A stretch of 5,348 bases of DNA from JAVZCJ01 sp964532175 (GTDB lineage Archaea; Thermoproteota; Nitrososphaeria_A; Caldarchaeales; JAVZCJ01): NCBI GenBank assembly GCA_964532175.1, contig CAZHGP010000061.1:1-5348 (forward strand). The letters are read 5' to 3'. The notes beneath the pieces are model-generated. The model did no database searches and was not told the DNA's origin. It saw nothing but the letters and a program-made list of their open reading frames with translations. Position numbers and translations under genes: made by a program. Below, one piece after another: positions 1 to 2,628 of this stretch. How positions within the stretch are numbered: the first letter of the stretch is position 1; every line of letters starts with the position of its first letter.

Positions 1-246
1 TCACTTTCTTGTTCTAGGGCATGCAACAATATATAAATGAGAATCTATTACTCCACTAAGTTTATCTAATTTATTATAATAAATACTTTCTAAACCTTCT
101 ATTGATTCTGCTTCAATTCTTGCAATTGCATCAAATATACCTATTACTAATCTAGCTTCTTTTACATTTACAATTTTTCTTACTTTTTTAATAAAAGCTT
201 TTTTATACCCAGGTTTAATTTTAAATAATACGTATCCTATCTCCAT
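1..246 (-). CDS. Stand-alone RAM (Lrp/AsnC ligand-binding) domain protein, second of a tandem pair
   Basis: An 81-aa protein made only of the Lrp/AsnC effector-binding (RAM, beta-alpha-beta-beta-alpha-beta) domain, with no helix-turn-helix. Visible hallmarks are the first strand (EIGYVLFKIK), a long helix, and the G-x-x-D turn (GIFDAIARIE) typical of the effector-binding loop. Family knowledge: such single-domain proteins form dimers to octamers and bind amino acids or other small molecules, alone or with full-length Lrp regulators; the ligand here cannot be told. Start choice: a GTG at 255 shares one base with the upstream gene's TAG stop (TAGTG) and would give 84 aa. The ATG at 246 gives an N-terminus that aligns without gaps to the paralogue upstream (MEIGYVLFKI with MVEAYILLKI), so I prefer it. 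The stop TGA is the first three bases of the window, so downstream context is unseen. It is probably co-transcribed with the gene at 255-506. Confidence 0.85.
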   Translation of the reverse strand: MEIGYVLFKIKPGYKKAFIKKVRKIVNVKEARLVIGIFDAIARIEAESIEGLESIYYNKLDKLSGVIDSHLYIVACPRTRK

Positions 247-254
247 ATTCCTCA

Positions 255-506
255 CTACTCTTTTATAATTTTTTCATCAACACATATCATTGTCATTGTA
301 GAAGATACACCATTAATTCTACTTATTTTTTCAACAACAAGATTTTCAATATCATGTATTTTTTCTCCTTTTACTTTAACTATAGCATCATAATCACCAA
401 AAAGCATTTCAGCATCTTCAACATTTTCTATATTTCTTAATTCATTAACAACTCCTTTTACATAAACTTCTCTAGAAATTTTTAATAAAATATATGCTTC
501 AACCAT
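255..506 (-). CDS. Stand-alone RAM (Lrp/AsnC ligand-binding) domain protein, first of a tandem pair
   Basis: An 83-aa RAM-domain protein, again without the winged helix-turn-helix of a full Lrp/AsnC regulator. It has the expected strand-helix-strand order, with the loop GDYDAIVKVKGEKIHDIE carrying the G-x-x-D turn and a C-terminal strand (STMTMICVD). It is a divergent paralogue of the gene just downstream: same length, gapless over the first strand, the same motif position, but low identity elsewhere. This suggests an old duplication, possibly forming mixed oligomers (inference). ATG is at 506 and the stop TAG at 257-255, overlapping by one base a possible GTG start of the next gene, so translational coupling is likely. 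There is no clear Shine-Dalgarno upstream; a TATA-like box about 20-30 bases before the ATG fits a leaderless or nearly leaderless message. Its role is probably sensing a small metabolite; the ligand is unknown. Confidence 0.87.
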   Translation of the reverse strand: MVEAYILLKISREVYVKGVVNELRNIENVEDAEMLFGDYDAIVKVKGEKIHDIENLVVEKISRINGVSSTMTMICVDEKIIKE

Positions 507-524
507 TTATATCATGAATAAATG

Positions 525-536
525 CTTAAAGTTTAA
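525..536 (-). promoter_or_regulatory. Putative TATA box for the RAM gene pair
   Basis: On the minus strand this reads TTAAACTTTAAG, centred about 24 bases upstream of the ATG at 506. That is the spacing expected for an archaeal box A driving a leaderless transcript. The region is so AT-rich that the exact box is uncertain. Confidence 0.35.
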
Positions 537-561
537 TTTATTAATTTTACTATTTTTTATT

Positions 562-580
562 AAAAGTTTAATATATTTAA
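562..580 (+). promoter_or_regulatory. Putative BRE/TATA element for the DUF72 gene
   Basis: A purine run AAAAG (562-566) followed by TTTAATATATTTAA (567-580) resembles a TFB-recognition element plus TATA box. Its centre is about 27-32 bases before the ATG at 603, so the transcript would begin at or within a few bases of the start codon. The 96-base region between 506 and 603 is the divergent control region for this gene and the RAM pair. Confidence 0.45.
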
Positions 581-602
581 AATAAAATTGAAATTGTAAA
601 AA

Positions 603-1307
603 ATGATTAAAGTAGGTACTTCAGGTTATAGTTATTTTTGGAATAAAGGCATCCCGACTCCATTTAAATGGTATATTAATCAAGGATTTAAAACAGTTGA
701 AATAAATTCTACTTTTTATAGATTTCCAACAAAATATATGATTAATACTTGGAAAGATTCTCCAGAATATTTTGATTTTAGTATAAAAGTTCATAGGTCT
801 ATAACTCATTATTCTAGATTAAGTGAAAAATCATATGATTTATGGAATAGATTTAAATCTTGTTTTAAAGAATTAGAATCTAAAATATGCTTTTGGCTTT
901 TTCAATTTCCTGAAAATTTTATTCCCTCAAAAATAAATTTTGAAAAAATAGAAAAATTTTTTAATGAAATAAATCTTGGAAATAAAGCTGTATTAGAATT
1001 TCGTCATCCATTATGGTGGAAAAATAAAGAAATATGTAAAAAAATTGGAGCAGTATTTTGTTCAATTAATGCTCCAAATATGCCTGAAGAAATAGTTTCT
1101 TTAAATAATGTAGTTTATCTTAGGCTTCATGGAAAAGAAGAATGGTATTCTTATACTTATACTAATGAAGAAATTGAAGAAATATTTAGATTAGTTTATA
1201 AAGCTAATGCTGAAAAGAAGTATATTTATTTAAATAATAATCATGGTATGCTACCTAATGGAAAATATTTAATGAAATTAATAGAAGAAATAGAGAAAAA
1301 GAATTAA
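603..1307 (+). CDS. DUF72 / YecE-like TIM-barrel protein
   Basis: A 234-aa protein of the DUF72 family (E. coli YecE type), predicted to form a cytoplasmic TIM barrel; the family's biochemical role is unestablished. Motifs appear in family order: IKVGTSGYSY and a following W at the N-terminus (residues 2-13), VEINSTFYRFP (about 32-42), FSIKVHRSITHYSRL, FWLFQFPENF, VLEFRHPLWW (about 130), VYLRLHGKEEWYSYTY (about 175) and the C-terminal YLNNNHGMLPNGKYL, which matches the family's FNN...G..A.NA..L end. Length is near the low end of the usual 230-280 aa. The conserved Asp often seen before the A/S-P after the fifth strand is Asn here (SINAPNMP). The start ATG has no Shine-Dalgarno but sits the right distance below a TATA-like box. 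It is convergent with the next gene, only 10 bases away. Family assignment is firm; function is unknown. Confidence 0.92.
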   Translation: MIKVGTSGYSYFWNKGIPTPFKWYINQGFKTVEINSTFYRFPTKYMINTWKDSPEYFDFSIKVHRSITHYSRLSEKSYDLWNRFKSCFKELESKICFWLFQFPENFIPSKINFEKIEKFFNEINLGNKAVLEFRHPLWWKNKEICKKIGAVFCSINAPNMPEEIVSLNNVVYLRLHGKEEWYSYTYTNEEIEEIFRLVYKANAEKKYIYLNNNHGMLPNGKYLMKLIEEIEKKN

Positions 1308-1310
1308 ATT

Positions 1311-1328
1311 GAAAACATTATTGTTTTC
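1311..1328. terminator. Hairpin between convergent genes, possible bidirectional terminator
   Basis: A perfect 7-bp inverted repeat, GAAAACA-TTAT-TGTTTTC, lies between the DUF72 stop (1305-1307) and the stop of the minus-strand gene (1318-1320), which falls in its loop. On the plus strand the right arm gives a T-rich stretch followed by TATAATTT. Its position suggests transcription termination on both strands, but the stem is AT-rich and archaeal termination relies more on T-tracts than hairpins. Confidence 0.35.
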
Positions 1329-1686
1329 TATAATTTAATACTTCTTTATCTCCACCATATACTATTAAAAGAAAAGATATATTAGATATTGTATGAAAAA
1401 CCTCTTTTATAGGTTTTCCTGAAAGATCTCCTTTCATCCTTTCTTGAGATTTTATAATTCCTTCTTCATTCAAATACTTTATAGCTTTTTCAATATTTTT
1501 CTCAAATTCAGGAATTTTATCCAATTCTATATTTCTCAATTGCCATAAAGTTAAAAGAACAGATTCTAAATCGCTTTGCCAAGCACTTCCATAAAGAATA
1601 GTTAATGCTCTTAATATATCGCTACATACTTTATGAAAAATATCTTTTTCTTCCTCCTTTTTTATAAATCTAATTTTTTCAATCAT
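1318..1686 (-). CDS. Hypothetical 122-aa protein, possibly winged-helix
   Basis: I do not recognise this family. The 122-aa product is mostly helical in its first two thirds: residues 8-33 (a charged stretch running into CSDILRALTILYG), 35-52 (WQSDLESVLLTLWQLRN) and 60-76 (FEKNIEKAIKYLNEEGII). A turn-rich stretch KSQERMKGDLSGKP and a final segment rich in I, L and V follow. Helices followed by a 'L.eeGii' boundary and a basic, glycine-containing hairpin are what a winged helix-turn-helix looks like, so nucleic-acid binding is possible; this is inference. There is no signal peptide, and the hydrophobic C-terminal patch (ISFLLIVYGG) is too short for a confident membrane segment. ATG is at 1686 and TAA at 1320-1318. 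It lies 52 bases downstream of the zinc-ribbon/membrane protein on the same strand and could be co-transcribed with it, though it also has its own TATA-like box. Confidence 0.75.
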   Translation of the reverse strand: MIEKIRFIKKEEEKDIFHKVCSDILRALTILYGSAWQSDLESVLLTLWQLRNIELDKIPEFEKNIEKAIKYLNEEGIIKSQERMKGDLSGKPIKEVFHTISNISFLLIVYGGDKEVLNYRKQ

Positions 1687-1703
1687 TTTTATTCATTTTA
1701 AAA

Positions 1704-1714
1704 TATTTTTAAAA
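1704..1714 (-). promoter_or_regulatory. Possible TATA box for the 122-aa gene
   Basis: On the minus strand this reads TTTTAAAAATA, centred about 23 bases before the ATG at 1686, compatible with a leaderless start. The support is weak because the whole gap to the next gene (1687-1738) is made of A and T runs, and read-through from the upstream gene is equally possible. Confidence 0.25.
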
Positions 1715-1738
1715 GAATATAACGTTTTCGATTTTAAA

Positions 1739-1947
1739 TTATTTAGAAGCAGGTTTTGAAAACATTGGAATAATGATTAAAAATACAATAAAGTATATTA
1801 TAAAGATTAAAAATAAAAGTATATTCATTGTTTTTCTTCTTTTCATACTTTTTTCATATTCCTTTTCACATTTTTCACTACAAAAATTTTTATCAGCAGG
1901 TATAGAGATTCCGCATACTAAACAATGACGATGTGTAAAAACGCCAT
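1739..1947 (-). CDS. DUF2116-like zinc-ribbon membrane miniprotein, apparent one-base frameshift near the start
   Basis: The minus-strand frame ending in TAA at 1741-1739 encodes HRHCLVCG, then IPADKNFCSEKC, a charged linker with KRRK, and a hydrophobic segment of about 20 residues (from NILLFLIF to LIIIP) before a short tail. The pattern C-x2-C ... C-x3-C followed by one transmembrane helix matches the small archaeal DUF2116/COG4068 zinc-ribbon proteins (family knowledge; function unknown, probably membrane-anchored with the zinc ribbon in the cytoplasm). The frame is open back to 1981 but has no ATG, GTG or TTG before the cysteines. An ATG at 1947 lies one base out of frame, just before five T (minus strand; positions 1941-1937). 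One extra T there would give a 69-aa protein beginning MAFFTHRHC, with Cys at 9, 12, 23 and 27 and the membrane helix at about 42-61. So either the assembly lost a base or the gene has decayed. Family call is good; the start is inferred. Confidence 0.72.
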
Positions 1948-1965
1948 AATCTTTTTTTATTTTTT

Positions 1966-1973
1966 TATATTTA
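1966..1973 (-). promoter_or_regulatory. Putative TATA box for the zinc-ribbon miniprotein
   Basis: TAAATATA on the minus strand is centred about 22 bases upstream of the ATG at 1947. This supports 1947 as the original start of the frameshifted zinc-ribbon gene and a leaderless transcript. AT-rich surroundings limit confidence. Confidence 0.35.
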
Positions 1974-1987
1974 GACGTAGCTTATCA

Positions 1988-2008
1988 CTTAAGAAAATAT
2001 TCTTTAAG
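1988..2008. repeat. Imperfect dyad upstream of the zinc-ribbon gene promoter
   Basis: CTTAAG (1988-1993), an A/T spacer, then CTTTAAG (2002-2008) form an imperfect inverted repeat; five outer base pairs match and the inner part needs a bulge. It lies about 15-35 bases upstream of the TATA-like box at 1966-1973, where an archaeal activator or repressor could bind. The CTTTAAG half also occurs in the dyad before the ATPase gene. Confidence 0.25.
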
Positions 2009-2126
2009 GAAGTATTTATTTTTTATTTTTTAAAATTAAAATTTCAACTTTTGATCTACTTCTATTTTATTTTTCTCTATTCTTATTTCAAAAAAATTAA
2101 AAACATGCAACTTGAAGTAATTTTTT

Positions 2127-2140
2127 AAAAAAAAGAAAGA
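2127..2140 (-). terminator. T-tract downstream of the MscS remnant
   Basis: On the minus strand this reads TCTTTCTTTTTTTT, about 70 bases past the MscS stop codon. A pyrimidine/T-rich tract of this kind is the usual archaeal intrinsic termination signal. No strong hairpin precedes it. Confidence 0.3.
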
Positions 2141-2155
2141 GTTATTTTAAATGAA

Positions 2156-2175
2156 TTAAGAGTAACTTAAGTCTA
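2156..2175 (+). repeat. Copy 1 of TTAAGAG...TAAGTCTA repeat
   Basis: TTAAGAGTAAC followed by TTAAGTCTA. Removing five bases (TAACT) makes it identical over 15 bases to 2564-2578 upstream of the ATPase. It contains the 8-bp palindrome ACTTAAGT (2165-2172). The two copies bracket the MscS remnant and the assembly gap. Confidence 0.35.
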
Positions 2176-2210
2176 TTAAATGTTGCTATTTTCATAAAAC
2201 TTTTAACTAT

Positions 2211-2370
2211 TTAACTTTTTGGCTTTAAATAGATTTTGCTTCCTATAATAGAATTATTTGGTATTAATACTTTTGTACCATCAGCCTTTACGACAATTGT
2301 GAATAATGTTGTAACATCATCAACAATACCATCTTTCTCCAACTAAAGAGACTGATCGCTAATTTTAAAT
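2211..2370 (-). pseudogene. MscS mechanosensitive channel, C-terminal beta-domain fragment with internal TAG (partial, enters gap)
   Basis: Reading the minus strand from the gap edge, the frame gives FKISDQSL, a TAG stop (2345-2343), then LEKDGIVDDV, a T-rich strand, KADGTKVLIPNNSII and a stop TAA at 2213-2211. This is the beta-domain of the small mechanosensitive channel family: F-K-I-x-D, G-x-V and D-G-x-x-x-x-I-P-N are its hallmarks. From memory of E. coli MscS, the stretch from its PFRAGEYV region to IPNGKII aligns with no gaps, so the TAG replaces a single sense codon rather than marking a frameshift. The protein also ends about ten residues after IPN, without the usual alpha/beta C-terminal vestibule. 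The N-terminal membrane helices and start lie in or beyond the N run. Either this is a decaying gene or base errors occur at a contig end. TAG is a normal stop in the gene at 255-506, so recoding is unlikely. Confidence 0.7.
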
Positions 2371-2470
2371 NNNNNNNNNNNNNNNNNNNNNNNNNNNNNN
2401 NNNNNNNNNNNNNNNNNNNNNNNNNNNNNNNNNNNNNNNNNNNNNNNNNNNNNNNNNNNNNNNNNNNNNN
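2371..2470. other. Assembly gap (100 N)
   Basis: Exactly 100 N, the conventional placeholder for a scaffold gap of unknown size. The same eight bases, TTTTAAAT, occur at both edges (2363-2370 and 2471-2478). The missing DNA should contain the 5' part of the MscS gene if that gene is or was complete. Confidence 0.97.
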
Positions 2471-2562
2471 TTTTAAATATCCAGCTTTATTAGAAATCCT
2501 AAAACTTTTTTATTGATTAGTAATTTCTTAATTATTGTATCTTATTTTCAAAAAAGGATAAC

Positions 2563-2597
2563 TTTAAGAGTAAGTCTAAAATTTTAACACTCTTAAA
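2563..2597. promoter_or_regulatory. Candidate operator: long dyad abutting the ATPase TATA box
   Basis: TTTAAGAGT (2563-2571) and ACTCTTAAA (2589-2597) are a perfect 9-bp inverted repeat separated by 17 bases. The spacer itself contains the palindrome TAAAATTTTA (2577-2586), flanked by GT and AC that can also pair, so nearly the whole 35 bases folds on itself with two small bulges. The right arm ends two bases before the TATA-like box at 2600, overlapping where TFB would contact DNA. A dimeric protein bound here should block initiation of the Ca2+-ATPase gene (inference). It could instead be an RNA hairpin for a minus-strand transcript. Confidence 0.5.
2564..2578 (+). repeat. Copy 2 of TTAAGAG...TAAGTCTA repeat
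   Basis: TTAAGAGTAAGTCTA, matching 2156-2175 apart from a five-base difference. It overlaps the left arm of the dyad before the ATPase gene. Confidence 0.35.
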
Positions 2598-2599
2598 TA

Positions 2600-2607
2600 T
2601 TTATATT
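2600..2607 (+). promoter_or_regulatory. TATA box of the Ca2+-ATPase gene
   Basis: TTTATATT, centred 25-26 bases before the ATG at 2629, is an almost ideal archaeal box A position for a leaderless transcript beginning at or near that ATG. It argues for 2629 over the in-frame ATG at 2641, although a 12-base leader to 2641 is not excluded. Confidence 0.5.
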
Positions 2608-2628
2608 ATTTAATTTTTTAAGAAATTT

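Larger units (their letters stand above)
2009..2210. other. Non-coding AT-rich stretch between the zinc-ribbon gene and the MscS remnant
   Basis: No convincing gene is seen on either strand. The plus strand holds a low-complexity Phe/Leu-rich open frame beginning at 1925 (rejected). The minus strand holds an unrecognised short frame without ATG around 2045-2130. The stretch contains a T-tract and a TTAAGAG...TAAGTCTA repeat copy, both listed separately. Confidence 0.5.

Noticed and set aside
1..506. The two RAM genes as pieces of one full-length Lrp/AsnC regulator.
   Set aside because: Neither has a helix-turn-helix. Each is a complete RAM domain with its own start and stop, and the type is common in archaea.
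621..809. Minus-strand open frame inside the DUF72 gene.
   Set aside because: Antisense shadow of a well-supported gene; no motif of its own.
1925..2128. Plus-strand open frame of 67 codons, Phe/Leu/Lys-rich.
   Set aside because: Low-complexity translation of T-rich DNA. It runs opposite to the zinc-ribbon gene's start and promoter and has no domain, no convincing promoter and no ribosome-binding site.
2343..2345. The in-frame TAG in the MscS remnant read as pyrrolysine or another recoded codon.
   Set aside because: TAG ends the RAM gene at 255-257 normally, no pyrrolysine genes are visible, MscS is not a known pyrrolysine protein, and the site is near a contig edge.
2474..2545. Minus-strand frame just past the gap giving a Leu/Lys-rich peptide ending LGFLIKLDI, considered as the MscS N-terminus.
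   Set aside because: About 22 residues, no start codon, stops on both sides before reaching the gap, and no recognisable MscS feature.
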